Assembly (NCBI GenBank): GCA_902809985.1 | Contig: CADDXC010000001.1 | Coordinates: 620,001-684,000 of the forward strand | Reading direction: 5' to 3' | Length of the DNA: 64,000 nucleotides | Source: Clostridiaceae bacterium BL-3 | Lineage (GTDB): Bacteria > Bacillota > Clostridia > Clostridiales > Clostridiaceae | In this document: positions 9,264 to 18,068 of the stretch, piece after piece | Position numbering within the stretch: the first letter of the stretch is position 1 | Layout of the letters: every line of letters begins with the position of its first letter | Position numbers and translations under genes: made by a program | The notes under the pieces: model-generated | Told to the model about the DNA's origin: nothing | The model's input: only the letters and a program-made list of their open reading frames with translations | Databases searched by the model: none

Positions 9264-10331
9264 ATGAGTAAATACTGGAGTAAAATTACAAGAAATGTAG
9301 AACCATATGTATGCGGTGAACAGCCTAAGGATAAAAAATATGTAAAATTAAATACCAATGAAAGTCCCTATGCGCCATCACCGAAGGTATTGAATGCCAT
9401 AAGAAATGCAGCGGATGGAGACATTAGATTGTATCCAGATCCCAGCTGTGATAAATTGAGAGAAACTATTTCAAGTTATTACGGCTTGAATAAATCCCAG
9501 GTTTTTGTTGGTAACGGATCTGACGAAGTTTTGGCCATGTCGTTTTTAACATTCTTTGACAAAGATGAAGCTATAGTATTCCCGGATATAAGCTATAGTT
9601 TTTATCCGGTGTATGCCAATTTATACGGCATAAAGTGCAGATTGGCGGCATTGAATGAAGATTTTTCGATTCCAGTGGAAGAATTTTTGAAACCAAATGG
9701 AGGAATAGTGATTCCAAATCCAAATGCTCCCACGGGAAAGTGCCTTGAAACTGAAAGAATCAAGGAGATTTTGAAAAACAATGGGGATAAAGTAGTTATA
9801 ATAGATGAAGCCTATGTGGATTTTGGAGGAAATTCCGTGATTGGTCTTATAAAGGATTATCCCAACCTGCTGGTAGTACGGACTTTATCCAAGTCCCGTT
9901 CGCTGGCTGGACTTCGGGTGGGATTTGCATTGGGTCAGGAAGAACTTATAGATGGACTCAATAGAATAAAAGATTCCTTTAATTCTTATACTGTAAACAG
10001 AGTTTCCAATGCAGCGGCAATAGCTGCCCTGGAGGATGAAGATTATTTTAAGAAATGTGTTGAGAAAATAATAAATACCAGAGAGTCAACGGTAAAAAAA
10101 CTGAGGAAGCTGGGATTTAAGGTCGTACCTTCAAAGTCCAATTTCATATTTATAACCCATCCGCTATATGCCGCCAGAGAACTTTTTATGAAATTAAGAG
10201 AAAAAGGTGTTCTTGTAAGATATTTTGACAAAGATAGAATAGATAATTATATGAGGGTAAGCATAGGTTCAGATGAAGATATGGATATTTTTATAGAAAA
10301 GATCAGAGAAATTATTGGGAAGGGAGTGTAG
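9264..10331 (+). CDS. hisC: Histidinol-phosphate aminotransferase
   Basis: 355 residues, PLP-dependent fold type I aminotransferase converting imidazoleacetol phosphate and glutamate to histidinol phosphate. Marks: LNTNESPYAPSPKVLNA, VGNGSDEVLAMSFLTF, NPNAPTGKCL, VVIIDEAYVDFGG, and VRTLSKSRSLAGLRVGFALG with the PLP lysine in SKSR. It is inserted between hisA and hisF rather than next to hisD, a gene order difference from Bacillus and E. coli. Confidence 0.94.
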   Translation: MSKYWSKITRNVEPYVCGEQPKDKKYVKLNTNESPYAPSPKVLNAIRNAADGDIRLYPDPSCDKLRETISSYYGLNKSQVFVGNGSDEVLAMSFLTFFDKDEAIVFPDISYSFYPVYANLYGIKCRLAALNEDFSIPVEEFLKPNGGIVIPNPNAPTGKCLETERIKEILKNNGDKVVIIDEAYVDFGGNSVIGLIKDYPNLLVVRTLSKSRSLAGLRVGFALGQEELIDGLNRIKDSFNSYTVNRVSNAAAIAALEDEDYFKKCVEKIINTRESTVKKLRKLGFKVVPSKSNFIFITHPLYAARELFMKLREKGVLVRYFDKDRIDNYMRVSIGSDEDMDIFIEKIREIIGKGV

Positions 10332-10334
10332 GAT

Positions 10335-11096
10335 TTGCTTACCAAAAGAATAGTACCCTGTCTGGATGTGAACATGGGCAAAGTTGTCAAGGGAATAAAT
10401 TTTGTAGATTTACAGGATGTAGGAGATCCTGTGGAAATAGCTGAACACTATAACAGACAGGGAGCAGATGAAATAGTGTTTTTGGATATTACGGCTACTT
10501 ATGAAAAAAGAAAGACCATAATAGATCTGGTGGAGAGGACAGCTGAAAAAGTATTTATTCCCCTTACAGTAGGAGGGGGAATATCCGGAATAGATGATTT
10601 TAAAAATATACTTAGGGCAGGAGCAGATAAAATTTCCATAAACTCTTCTGCCGTAAAAGATCCAAAATTGATATATGAAGCAGCAGATAAATTTGGTTCC
10701 CAATGTGTGGTGGTGGCAGTGGATGCAAAGAAGAGAGATAGTGGAGAGGGATGGGATGTATTTGTAGAAGGCGGCAGAAGAAATACTGGAATGGATGCTG
10801 TAGAATGGATTAGAAAGGCAGAGCATTTGGGAGCCGGGGAAATACTTTTGACAAGCATGGATGCAGATGGTACTAAGAAGGGATATGATATAGAACTTAC
10901 CAAAACTGTATGCAAAACTGTGAATATTCCTGTAATAGCCTCCGGGGGATGCGGATCTCTAAAGGATTTTTACGATGTCTTTAATGATACAGGTGCAGAT
11001 GCGGCTCTGGCGGCTTCACTGTTTCACTATGGAGAACTTACCGTAAGGGAGGTAAAACAGTATCTTAAGACAATGAACATTCCCGTTAGATTCTGA
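10335..11096 (+). CDS. hisF: Imidazole glycerol phosphate synthase, cyclase subunit
   Basis: 253 residues, barrel partner of HisH, converting PRFAR plus ammonia to IGP and AICAR. Marks: [16 protein letters not shown] with the catalytic aspartate, [34 protein letters not shown] (second catalytic aspartate) and [19 protein letters not shown] start at 10335, three bases after the hisC stop; the ribosome site is inside the end of hisC (GGGAAGGGAG). Confidence 0.95.
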   Translation: MLTKRIVPCLDVNMGKVVKGINFVDLQDVGDPVEIAEHYNRQGADEIVFLDITATYEKRKTIIDLVERTAEKVFIPLTVGGGISGIDDFKNILRAGADKISINSSAVKDPKLIYEAADKFGSQCVVVAVDAKKRDSGEGWDVFVEGGRRNTGMDAVEWIRKAEHLGAGEILLTSMDADGTKKGYDIELTKTVCKTVNIPVIASGGCGSLKDFYDVFNDTGADAALAASLFHYGELTVREVKQYLKTMNIPVRF

Positions 11097-11116
11097 AGTT
11101 AAAAGGGTGATAATAA

Positions 11117-11446
11117 ATGAATGCAGAGATTCTAAATAACATAGATTTTAAAAAAGCAGGAGGGCTTGTACCAGCGATTGTTCAGGATTTTGAAAATGGA
11201 GAAGTGCTTATGCTGGCGTATATGAATAGGGAGTCCTTAAATAAGACCGTTGAAACAGGCAAGACCTGGTTTTGGAGCAGATCCAGAAATAAGCTCTGGA
11301 ATAAGGGCGAAACTTCAGGACATTATCAGTATGTAAAAAGTGTAAAACTGGATTGTGATTATGACACTATATTAATAGAAGTTAAACAAATAGGAGCAGC
11401 TTGTCATACGGGAAAAAGAAGCTGTTTTTATAGAAAATTATATTGA
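11117..11446 (+). CDS. hisI: Phosphoribosyl-AMP cyclohydrolase
   Basis: 109 residues, the stand-alone cyclohydrolase. It opens the purine ring of PR-AMP to ProFAR. Marks: [35 protein letters not shown], and the metal-binding cysteines in [12 protein letters not shown] and [12 protein letters not shown]. HisI and HisE are separate genes here, whereas they are fused in E. coli and many bacilli. AAAAGGGTGAT precedes the ATG. Confidence 0.95.
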   Translation: MNAEILNNIDFKKAGGLVPAIVQDFENGEVLMLAYMNRESLNKTVETGKTWFWSRSRNKLWNKGETSGHYQYVKSVKLDCDYDTILIEVKQIGAACHTGKRSCFYRKLY

Positions 11447-11467
11447 GAAAAAGGAGTGTGTATTTTA

Positions 11468-11803
11468 ATGGAATTGCAAAAAATATTAGAGGAATTATGC
11501 GGTGTTATAGAAGACAGAAAAGAAAATCCCATAGAGGGTTCCTATACGAGTTATCTATTTAGAGAGGGAATTGACAAGATACTTAAAAAAGTGGGGGAAG
11601 AAGCTTCTGAAGTGATAATTGCCAGCAAGAATAATGATAAGCAGGAAGAGGTCTATGAAATATGTGATCTCGTATATCATCTTTTAGTTTTGATGTCAAA
11701 TCAAAAGGTAGATCTTAAAGATATAACTGAAGAACTTGAAAAGAGAAGACAGAAAATATGTAATAAAAAACCTGAAAGAAAAATAATGGAAGGAATACAT
11801 TAG
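11468..11803 (+). CDS. hisE: Phosphoribosyl-ATP pyrophosphatase
   Basis: 111 residues, all-alpha NTP pyrophosphohydrolase of the MazG fold converting PR-ATP to PR-AMP. Marks: [20 protein letters not shown] and the acidic metal-binding pair [11 protein letters not shown] / [17 protein letters not shown] at 11468 is 11 bp from AAGGAG; the upstream in-frame GTG 11456 overlaps that site. Last gene of the operon, followed by a terminator. Confidence 0.93.
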   Translation: MELQKILEELCGVIEDRKENPIEGSYTSYLFREGIDKILKKVGEEASEVIIASKNNDKQEEVYEICDLVYHLLVLMSNQKVDLKDITEELEKRRQKICNKKPERKIMEGIH

Positions 11804-11812
11804 TATTCTTCT

Positions 11813-11850
11813 GCCAGAGATTTTTATGCTCTGGCCTTTATTTATTATTA
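11813..11850 (+). terminator. Terminator of the histidine operon
   Basis: GCCAGAG (11813-11819) pairs with CTCTGGC (11829-11835), 9-nt loop, followed by a T-rich tract (CTTTATTTATTATTA). It lies 10 bp after hisE. Confidence 0.8.
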
Positions 11851-11894
11851 GAAAAGATATTTTACATTATTATAATTCAAAATTTAATTCCAAT

Positions 11895-12014
11895 ATGGTA
11901 AAGTATTTAAATATATTGAGTGGAACTTGCCTGCTTGATTATTATTCAAGAGATGAACTGTCAAAGAAGAATTTCAGATTTTATAAAACTATTGCTAAAA
12001 ACATGACATTGTGA
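11895..12014 (+). other. Possible gene remnant, 39 codons
   Basis: A short frame MVKYLNILSGTCLLDYY and on to NMTL lies in the 373-bp gap after the his terminator. The opening vaguely recalls the start of DUF1835-type proteins, but there is no good ribosome site and no continuation. The gap 11804-12176 otherwise holds the his terminator and copy A of an intergenic repeat. Treat as a guess. Confidence 0.15.
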
Positions 12015-12070
12015 TTACATAATTGTATAGGGTGATTTTTTATATTCCAGGCTTAGATGAACTTATTTAG

Positions 12071-12162
12071 AACATATTCAAATATCAAAATTCAAATATC
12101 AATTTTAATGAATTTTCAGTCGTATCTAAAATTATCAATTTGATATCTGTACTTTAGATTAA
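12071..12162 (+). repeat. Intergenic repeat, copy A
   Basis: ATATTCAAATATCAAAATTC, then AAATATCAATTTTAATGAATT, AATTATCAATTTGATATCTG and TACTTTAGATT. It aligns along its length with 12770-12872 (copy B). Both copies end just before a ribosome binding site. The ends carry inverted AAATATCAA / TTGATAT motifs, so the RNA or single strand could fold. Confidence 0.7.
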
Positions 12163-12176
12163 GGAGGGATGTTTAT

Positions 12177-12545
12177 ATGGAGGGAAATTATTTTATCACA
12201 ATTACAGGGCTGAATCATTATTATGATAAAAGACCCTTTGAAGTTGGCCGTATACTGAAGATTGTAAAAGAACCTGAAAATGAATATGACCAAGAGGCAA
12301 TACGTGTAGAACTTCCCTATATTGGCACGGTTGGTTATGTTGCCAACAGTCCCAGTACCGTTTTTAGGGGAACAATTAGCTCTGGAAGGTTGTATGACTC
12401 TATAGGAGATTATGCCTATGCACAGGTTTGTTTTATCACCCATTCCAGTGTGATTGCACTTGTTCTATCACCGGATGAAGTGGGAGAAAATTTAAAAGAA
12501 GAAGAAATACAGGAAATGGTCGAAAAACTGAAGAAAATGAAATAA
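12177..12545 (+). CDS. Stand-alone HIRAN domain protein
   Basis: 122 residues consisting almost wholly of a HIRAN domain, opening FITITGLNHYYDKRPFEVG, then VKEPENEYDQEAIRV and GTVGYVANSPSTVFRGTISS, which match the OB-like HIRAN fold that in HLTF/Rad5 binds 3' DNA ends. A charged helix (LKEEEIQEMVEKLKKMK) forms the tail. Single-domain bacterial HIRAN proteins are not functionally defined, so a DNA-end or nucleic-acid role is inference. AGGAGGGATG gives a clear ribosome site. It stands alone between two intergenic repeat copies. Confidence 0.82.
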   Translation: MEGNYFITITGLNHYYDKRPFEVGRILKIVKEPENEYDQEAIRVELPYIGTVGYVANSPSTVFRGTISSGRLYDSIGDYAYAQVCFITHSSVIALVLSPDEVGENLKEEEIQEMVEKLKKMK

Positions 12546-12769
12546 GGCGTAGAAAATATCTATTTCATCTCACACATGCTTGTCTCGTTTCTATTATTCT
12601 ATTATGTATATTTTAGGCAGTAACAAATTTATCTAGCTTAATAAGTTAAAGCTTTTATCTATAACTTTTTTTGAATTCCACTTTATGATGTAAAATTATA
12701 AGGATATTTAATAGGAACTGCGTTCAAATTTTTTGTATAATGGATTATAATATTAAGGTAATATTTAAA

Positions 12770-12872
12770 TATCAAAGTTCAGAACCCAAATATCAATTTT
12801 GGTGGATTCTAGGTCATACAGGAAATTATCATTATTTGATATTTGATATCTGCACTTTGTACTTTAAGATTG
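12770..12872 (+). repeat. Intergenic repeat, copy B
   Basis: ATATTTAAATATCAAAGTTC, AAATATCAATTTTGGTGGATT, AAATTATCATTATTTGATA, TTTGATATCTGCACTTTG, TACTTTAAGATT. Homologous to copy A with a 7-bp insertion near the left end and longer right end. The gap 12546-12887 holds this repeat, a weak AGCTTAA/TTAAAGCT hairpin near 12640-12660 and a TATAAT at 12736 without a convincing -35. Confidence 0.7.
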
Positions 12873-12887
12873 AAGGTGGGATATGAG

Positions 12888-13475
12888 ATGGATAAATCTG
12901 AACTTTTGTCTGAACTGGTGGAGGTATCTGCCAGGCCTATATTTCAAGCAAAAAATTACTGGCATAAAAGTGTGTACAGCACGTTGGAAGCCAGGAGGAA
13001 AGCTGCAAAAGAAAGTGAAAATTATGCATTGGCTTTGAAAGCTGACATTGTATCCATAAAAAGGCTTTGGGAAAAACAGCTGAAAGTTATAGAAAAATGG
13101 GCAAGGGATGAAAAAATACCTGATACAGATGAAATTGGCAGGACTATAGAAAATATTGAAAGAGAATCTAAAACGGAAATAATGGGGAATAAGATAATTT
13201 TTGAAAATGAAGATAAATTAAATAGGGATGAGCTTGATTTTATAGAAAGATACAGTTCCATAGAAGATTTAAATGAAAGAATTGCATCTATGGAAGAGGA
13301 TTATCTGTATTTCCGGATAAGAGATTATATAATTTTAAATTTATTTCAGTTTTTGGAGGAAAATAGAGAAATGGCACTTAGCATATTGAGTGGAAATGTC
13401 CCCCAAAATGTAGAGAAGATATCTGATTTAATCTGTAAACATGCGAATAGGTGCATGTATATTGATTTAGAATGA
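12888..13475 (+). CDS. Conserved-looking hypothetical protein, helical and charged
   Basis: 195 residues, MDKSELLSELVEVSARP to CKHANRCMYIDLE. I do not recognise the family. It is rich in Lys/Glu with several predicted amphipathic helices (KAAKESENYALALKADIV, RTIENIERESKTEI, DLNERIASMEEDYLYF), no signal peptide, no TM helix and no enzyme motif. The ATG at 12888 follows GAAGGTGGG; the upstream TTG frame extension to 12843 has no ribosome site and overlaps the repeat. It has no terminator before the next gene, 56 bp away. Confidence 0.75.
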   Translation: MDKSELLSELVEVSARPIFQAKNYWHKSVYSTLEARRKAAKESENYALALKADIVSIKRLWEKQLKVIEKWARDEKIPDTDEIGRTIENIERESKTEIMGNKIIFENEDKLNRDELDFIERYSSIEDLNERIASMEEDYLYFRIRDYIILNLFQFLEENREMALSILSGNVPQNVEKISDLICKHANRCMYIDLE

Positions 13476-13531
13476 GATTGATTTAATATGAATTTTCACT
13501 TTTAAGGGAATAAAAATTAGGGGGAGCATTA

Positions 13532-14449
13532 TTGGACGTTAAGGTAGTAAATGAAGTAATAATATTATCACTTATGATGATGGTGGGGGTGTTTGCGAGA
13601 AAAAAAGATATAATAACTAAAGAGACGGTGGGAAGTCTATCGGATTTTTTACTGAAGGTAACTCTGCCGGCTATGGTGCTGACTTCTTTTAATTATAGTT
13701 ATTCGGAAAAAATGGTAAAAAATGCAGAAGATATATTTATATATGCTGCAATCCTTCAGATAGGCCTTATACTTTTTAGCAAATTGTTGACCTTTAAAAA
13801 CAAGGATAATGCTAAAAAGGTCTTGAGATTTATAATTATATTTTCCAACAGCGGGTTCATGGGATATCCTGTTCTGGAAGGCATATTCGGGAAAATAGGT
13901 ATATTTTATGCAGCTATATTCAACATACCATACAATATTTTTATGTTTAGTGTGGGAATTATGATATATACTGAAAAAAGTGACTTAAAGACAACAAAAG
14001 AGGTGGTTTTAAATCCGGCAATAATTGCAACAGTAATTGGTTTTTTGATGTTTTTATTTTCTATAAAAATGCCATATACTTTATATACTGCGGCAAGTGC
14101 GGTGGGAGCTATGACTACTCCACTTTCGATGATCTTAGTTGGAGCTATGCTGGCGGAAGTAAAATTGAAGGATATATTTTCAGGAGTTTTAGTGTATTAT
14201 GGATGTTTTTTAAGGCTGATATTAGTACCTATTTTTACAGTTTTACTGTTGAAAATATTACATACAGATAATTTGATAATTCAGATATGTGCTATAATTG
14301 AAGCCATGCCTGCGGCAGTTGTAGCTTCTGTATTTGCACAGAAATACAGAGCAGATACAGAACTGGCAGCCAGAATTATATTCATGAGCACCATAATGTC
14401 GATGTTCACCATTCCAGCAGTGACATTGTTTCTAAAATATATAATTTAA
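13532..14449 (+). CDS. AEC (auxin efflux carrier) family permease
   Basis: 305 residues with about ten hydrophobic segments in two halves, the usual AEC length. Family marks: FLLKVTLPAMVLTSFNYS, FSNSGFMGYPVLEGIFG (conserved NxGFxGxP motif in TM4) and AMPAAVVASVFAQKY in the second half. Bacterial members export or exchange small organic acids such as malate; the substrate is unknown. TTG start at 13532 is backed by AGGGGGAG. The next gene (PHP phosphatase) starts 21 bp downstream, so they are probably cotranscribed. Confidence 0.85.
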   Translation: MDVKVVNEVIILSLMMMVGVFARKKDIITKETVGSLSDFLLKVTLPAMVLTSFNYSYSEKMVKNAEDIFIYAAILQIGLILFSKLLTFKNKDNAKKVLRFIIIFSNSGFMGYPVLEGIFGKIGIFYAAIFNIPYNIFMFSVGIMIYTEKSDLKTTKEVVLNPAIIATVIGFLMFLFSIKMPYTLYTAASAVGAMTTPLSMILVGAMLAEVKLKDIFSGVLVYYGCFLRLILVPIFTVLLLKILHTDNLIIQICAIIEAMPAAVVASVFAQKYRADTELAARIIFMSTIMSMFTIPAVTLFLKYII

Positions 14450-14470
14450 AAGTTTATAGGAGATGGTATA

Positions 14471-15244
14471 TTGTTTGATACACATGTACATACTACTTTT
14501 TCTACGGATTCAGACATGAAGATAGAATCTGCTGAGAAATATGCGGAGGAAAATTGTGTGTCCCTTATAATAACTGAGCATATGGATATCAATTTTCCTA
14601 AAAAGGGTTTGTTCTGCTTTGACGTAAATAGATACTTCCAGGAATATTTCAAGTGGAGAAAGGATGATTTGCTTCTGGGGATAGAGCTTGGAATGAAAGA
14701 GGACTGTGTAAAAGAGAGTAAAAAGCTTATAGAGGACAATTCGTTTGATTATGTAATAGGCTCCATACATCTAATTGACAATATGGATTTATATTATCCT
14801 GATTATTATAAAGGAAAGACCAAAAAGGAAGCTTATCTCAAGTATCTCCAGGTTATGTTCGATAATCTGAATTATTTTGACTTTATAGATAGTTTGGGAC
14901 ACATTGATTACATAGCCAGATATGCCAAATATGAGGACAGTGAGTTGTATTACAACAGCTTTTCGGATATAATAGATGAGATATTAAAAAGACTTATAGA
15001 AAAAGGAATATGTCTGGAGCTAAATACCAGAAGACTTGGCAATTACAGTTCAATAAAAAGTATGATTGATATATACAGAAGGTTTGAAGAACTGGGAGGA
15101 AAGTACATAACTGTAGGATCTGATGCCCATGATCCTTCTGCTATAGGAATAAATTTTAAAGATGCAGTGGAAATTGCTGAACTCTGCAATCTAAAAATTG
15201 TATATTTTAAAAATAGGTCGAAGGAATATGATAAAAACTTATAG
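14471..15244 (+). CDS. hisJ: PHP-type histidinol-phosphatase
   Basis: 257 residues of the PHP phosphoesterase superfamily, HisJ/HisK branch: FDTHVHTTFSTDSD, ITEHMDINFP, LLGIELGM, IGSIHLID, LGHIDYIARYAKY and VGSDAHDPSAIG supply the trinuclear metal ligands. This fits EC 3.1.3.15, the step missing from the monofunctional HisB in the operon at 4-12 kb. The assignment as HisJ rests on the family and on this gap; other PHP phosphatases exist. TTG start at 14471 follows AGGAGATGG. Confidence 0.85.
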   Translation: MFDTHVHTTFSTDSDMKIESAEKYAEENCVSLIITEHMDINFPKKGLFCFDVNRYFQEYFKWRKDDLLLGIELGMKEDCVKESKKLIEDNSFDYVIGSIHLIDNMDLYYPDYYKGKTKKEAYLKYLQVMFDNLNYFDFIDSLGHIDYIARYAKYEDSELYYNSFSDIIDEILKRLIEKGICLELNTRRLGNYSSIKSMIDIYRRFEELGGKYITVGSDAHDPSAIGINFKDAVEIAELCNLKIVYFKNRSKEYDKNL

Positions 15245-15255
15245 GAGGGTTAATT

Positions 15256-15762
15256 ATGGAATTTACACATAATATGGAGCAGACTATTGAGAGTATAGGA
15301 AAAGGAAGAGCTTTTCTAACAAGTAAGTACGATGATAGAATAAATACCATGACTATAGGATGGGGGAGTATTGGTATTATATGGAGGAAACCTGTTTTTA
15401 CTGTCCTTGTGAGAGAATCCAGGTATACAAGAGAATTCATAGAAAAAAGTGGAAATTTTACTGTAAGTGTATGTTTTGATGACAGCATGAAAAAAGCATT
15501 TTCAATATGCGGGACAAAATCAGGAAGAGATATAGACAAATTTAAAGAGTGCAATTTGAAAGCAGTTCCGGGTAAAAGCGTGAGCAGCCCTGTAATGGGT
15601 GGATGTAATATATATTATGAATGCAAGGTTGTATATAAAAGGGATATGGATAAAAAGTTTTTATCTGAAGATGTGGATTCAGATTGCTACGGCGGCAGTA
15701 ATACAGGGGATTATCATACAATTTATTATGGAGAAATAGTAAATTGTTATGAAGCACAATAA
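15256..15762 (+). CDS. Flavin reductase / FMN-binding split-barrel protein
   Basis: 168 residues of the flavin reductase-like family: INTMTIGWGSIGIIWRKP and the FTVLVRESRYTREF segment are the FMN-binding split-barrel signature; FTVSVCFD and FSICGTKSGRDIDKF follow. Such proteins bind FMN and often serve as NAD(P)H-dependent flavin or electron-transfer partners in clostridia. The physiological partner cannot be told. It starts 11 bp after the PHP gene and is closed by a long perfect hairpin. Confidence 0.82.
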   Translation: MEFTHNMEQTIESIGKGRAFLTSKYDDRINTMTIGWGSIGIIWRKPVFTVLVRESRYTREFIEKSGNFTVSVCFDDSMKKAFSICGTKSGRDIDKFKECNLKAVPGKSVSSPVMGGCNIYYECKVVYKRDMDKKFLSEDVDSDCYGGSNTGDYHTIYYGEIVNCYEAQ

Positions 15763-15780
15763 GCCTGAAAATAGTTTAAC

Positions 15781-15827
15781 AGTGCAGCCATAAGAAGTTT
15801 TCAACTGTAACTTCTTATGGCTGCACT
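15781..15827. terminator. Bidirectional terminator, 19-bp perfect stem
   Basis: AGTGCAGCCATAAGAAGTT (15781-15799) is an exact inverted repeat of 15809-15827 with a 9-nt loop. It sits between convergent genes; GAGTTTTCC follows on the plus strand. The T tract is modest, so the long stem may carry the stop signal. Confidence 0.82.
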
Positions 15828-15845
15828 GAGTTTTCCGTTGAATTT

Positions 15846-16127
15846 TTAAATCATCTTTGTATATTGATTTAAAGCACGTTTCAGGCTGTCGATTTGAGGT
15901 TCTCTGTCTTTACTGCGAAGTGCGTCAAGAACACAGTGATCGAGATGATCTTCTAATACAATTTGGCTGATTTTTTGTAAAGCTGCTTTTGCAGAATTGA
16001 GCTGAATGATAATTTCGTCACAGGGTTTGTCATTTTCCAGCATCTTGCATATGCCATTTAACTGCCCCTGAATTCTATTGATTCTCTGACATAGTTTCTT
16101 TATATCGTGATGTTGATAATCAGGCAT
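15846..16127 (-). CDS. csoR: CsoR/RcnR family metal-sensing repressor
   Basis: 93 residues, all-helical CsoR family: INRIQGQLNGICKMLEN is the DNA-contacting helix, and the metal ligands are the Cys in NDKPCDEI and the His/Cys in DHLDHCVLD, the Cys-His-Cys set of Cu(I) sensors. It is expected to release DNA on metal binding. The ATG at 16127 is 8 bp from AAAAGGAG; an in-frame GTG at 16136 overlaps that site. It follows the P1B ATPase gene on the same strand, so it likely represses its own operon. Confidence 0.9.
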   Translation of the reverse strand: MPDYQHHDIKKLCQRINRIQGQLNGICKMLENDKPCDEIIIQLNSAKAALQKISQIVLEDHLDHCVLDALRSKDREPQIDSLKRALNQYTKMI

Positions 16128-16196
16128 GAGATCCACTCCTTTTAAATTATACTATAAAAATTATAGCAAAAATGCAAATTTTAATTTTGAAGATAA

Positions 16197-18068
16197 TCAA
16201 CTGATCTCCTCTTTATATGTGAGCAGCAGGGCGGAGTTTACAACTACAAATACTGAACCGCAGTTATGAACAAGTGCTGCTGTCACAGGATTTAAAATGC
16301 CAAAGCCCGCGAGGATAATGGCGAAAAAGTTGATGCACATGGAGATGATGATGTTAAAAATAATGCGGCTCCTGGTTTTACGACAGAGCCTTATTAAAAA
16401 GGGAAGCTTGCTTATATCGTCGCTCATCAAAGCGATATCTGCGGCTTCAATGGCCACATCTGAGCCTATGGCACCCATGACAATACCTACAGAAGCTGTG
16501 GCTAAAGCTGGGGCGTCATTTACTCCATCTCCCAGCATGCCTACAGAATACCCCTCTTCTATTAATTTTTTTATTGTAGCGGATTTGTCTCCAGGAAGCT
16601 GGGAAGCAAATATGTCTGTCATGTTTATGGATTGTCCAATAGAATTGGCAACGGTTTGATTGTCTCCTGTTAGCATGATCATATGTGATATACCAGCTTT
16701 TTTTAAATCTGAAATTGTGCTTTTAGCCTCTTTTCGAAGAGTATCTGCAATGGTTATAATTCCTGCAATTTTTCCATCTAAAGCAACGGGTAAAACGGTC
16801 TTTCCATATTTTTGAGTCTGTTCAATAAACTCCAAGGCTCTTGGAGAACTATTTATAAGCTCTTGTCCAATAATTTTCATACCGATTGAGAGTTTGTGCC
16901 CACAAATTGTTGCAGAAATACCTTTCCCAGCCTCCATTGCAAAGGATTCAGGATCCTCTGGAGTAATGTTATGACTTTGGCTGTATGCAACAACGGCTTT
17001 TCCCAATGGATGTTCAGAAAATTTTTCTGTACTGGCAATCAGTTTTATAAAATCTGTCTTACTTATATTTTGGTCAAATATTACAATATCCTCTACTTGA
17101 AGTTTGCCATAAGTAAGTGTTCCTGTTTTATCCATAACTATGGTATCGAGTTTTGCGGCAGTTTCTACTGCAGAACCTGATTTAATAAGTATTCCCTTTT
17201 TTGTGGCATTTCCAATTGCAGCCATTATGGCAGTAGGAGTGGCAAGTATCAGTGAGCAGGGGCAAAAGACAACCAATGCTGTAACTGCTCTGTGAATATC
17301 CTTTGTAATAATCAAGATCAATATAGAGCAGCCTAGGGCAATTGGAACGAGAATACGGGCCCATTTATCTGCAATACGGACGATGGGTGCCTTGTTTTCT
17401 TCAGCTTGTTTTACTAGATGGATCATCTTTTTAAGGGAGGAGTCATCACCTACATTGATGGCTTTAATTTCTATAGCACCCTGTTGGTTTATGGTACCCT
17501 GATATACTTCATCTCCAGCTGTTTTGTCAACGGGAACGGATTCACCGGTCATGATTGATTGGTCAATTGAAGTGTTTCCACTGAGTATTCTGCCGTCAAC
17601 GGGAATAGACTCACCGGGACGAACTAAGAGAATATCACCCTTTTTAACTTCTGATACCAATATTTCTCTATCACCGTTTAAACTGTGCAGACATGCTTTT
17701 TGAGGTGTGAGTTTTATAAGTGACTGCAGGCTTTTATGAGATCTATCTGCTGTAACATCCTCTAACACTGTGCCCAGCTGCATGATGAAAGCGACTTCTC
17801 CGGCAGCAAAATATTGGCCTATTATAAGTGCAGCTATTAGTGCAATTGCCACTAGAAGATCAGCGGTAACATCAAATTCTGTAATCAGTCCTTTGGTGGC
17901 CCCAAAAACTATGGGAATTCCACTTATGATAATGGCGATCCAGGCTGCATCAAAGGGTAATTGCGGAATCAATTTAAAAAAACTTATAATTAAAACTATT
18001 CCTGATAGTATTGTTAGACATAATGTACGAAATTCTTCTTTCTCTCGAAACTTATCAATAACATACAT
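16197..18068 (-). CDS. Heavy-metal-translocating P1B-type ATPase
   Basis: 623 residues, without an N-terminal metal-binding HMA domain. P-type order is clear: TM segments, MTGESVPVDK actuator (~residue 172), the intramembrane FCPCSLILATP metal site (~268), the phosphorylated aspartate in MDKTGTLT (~314), SEHPLGKAV nucleotide-domain motif, and GDGVNDAPAL hinge. The last TM pair reads ALVHNCGSVFVVVNSALLL rather than the Asp-containing Zn/Cd form or the Met-Ser-Ser copper form, so the substrate is uncertain; the CsoR partner favours Cu(I) or a related soft metal. ATG 18068 follows AGGTGG. Confidence 0.9.
   Translation of the reverse strand: MYVIDKFREKEEFRTLCLTILSGIVLIISFFKLIPQLPFDAAWIAIIISGIPIVFGATKGLITEFDVTADLLVAIALIAALIIGQYFAAGEVAFIMQLGTVLEDVTADRSHKSLQSLIKLTPQKACLHSLNGDREILVSEVKKGDILLVRPGESIPVDGRILSGNTSIDQSIMTGESVPVDKTAGDEVYQGTINQQGAIEIKAINVGDDSSLKKMIHLVKQAEENKAPIVRIADKWARILVPIALGCSILILIITKDIHRAVTALVVFCPCSLILATPTAIMAAIGNATKKGILIKSGSAVETAAKLDTIVMDKTGTLTYGKLQVEDIVIFDQNISKTDFIKLIASTEKFSEHPLGKAVVAYSQSHNITPEDPESFAMEAGKGISATICGHKLSIGMKIIGQELINSSPRALEFIEQTQKYGKTVLPVALDGKIAGIITIADTLRKEAKSTISDLKKAGISHMIMLTGDNQTVANSIGQSINMTDIFASQLPGDKSATIKKLIEEGYSVGMLGDGVNDAPALATASVGIVMGAIGSDVAIEAADIALMSDDISKLPFLIRLCRKTRSRIIFNIIISMCINFFAIILAGFGILNPVTAALVHNCGSVFVVVNSALLLTYKEEIS

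Noticed and set aside
8831-9358. 175-codon antisense frame opposite hisA/hisC
   Set aside because: Shadow of two confidently identified genes; Tyr/Ile/Leu-rich composition typical of antisense AT-rich DNA.
16152-16166. CTATAA/TTATAG inverted repeat between the metal ATPase and csoR
   Set aside because: Short AT-only arms; could be part of a weak csoR promoter but no spaced -35 was found.
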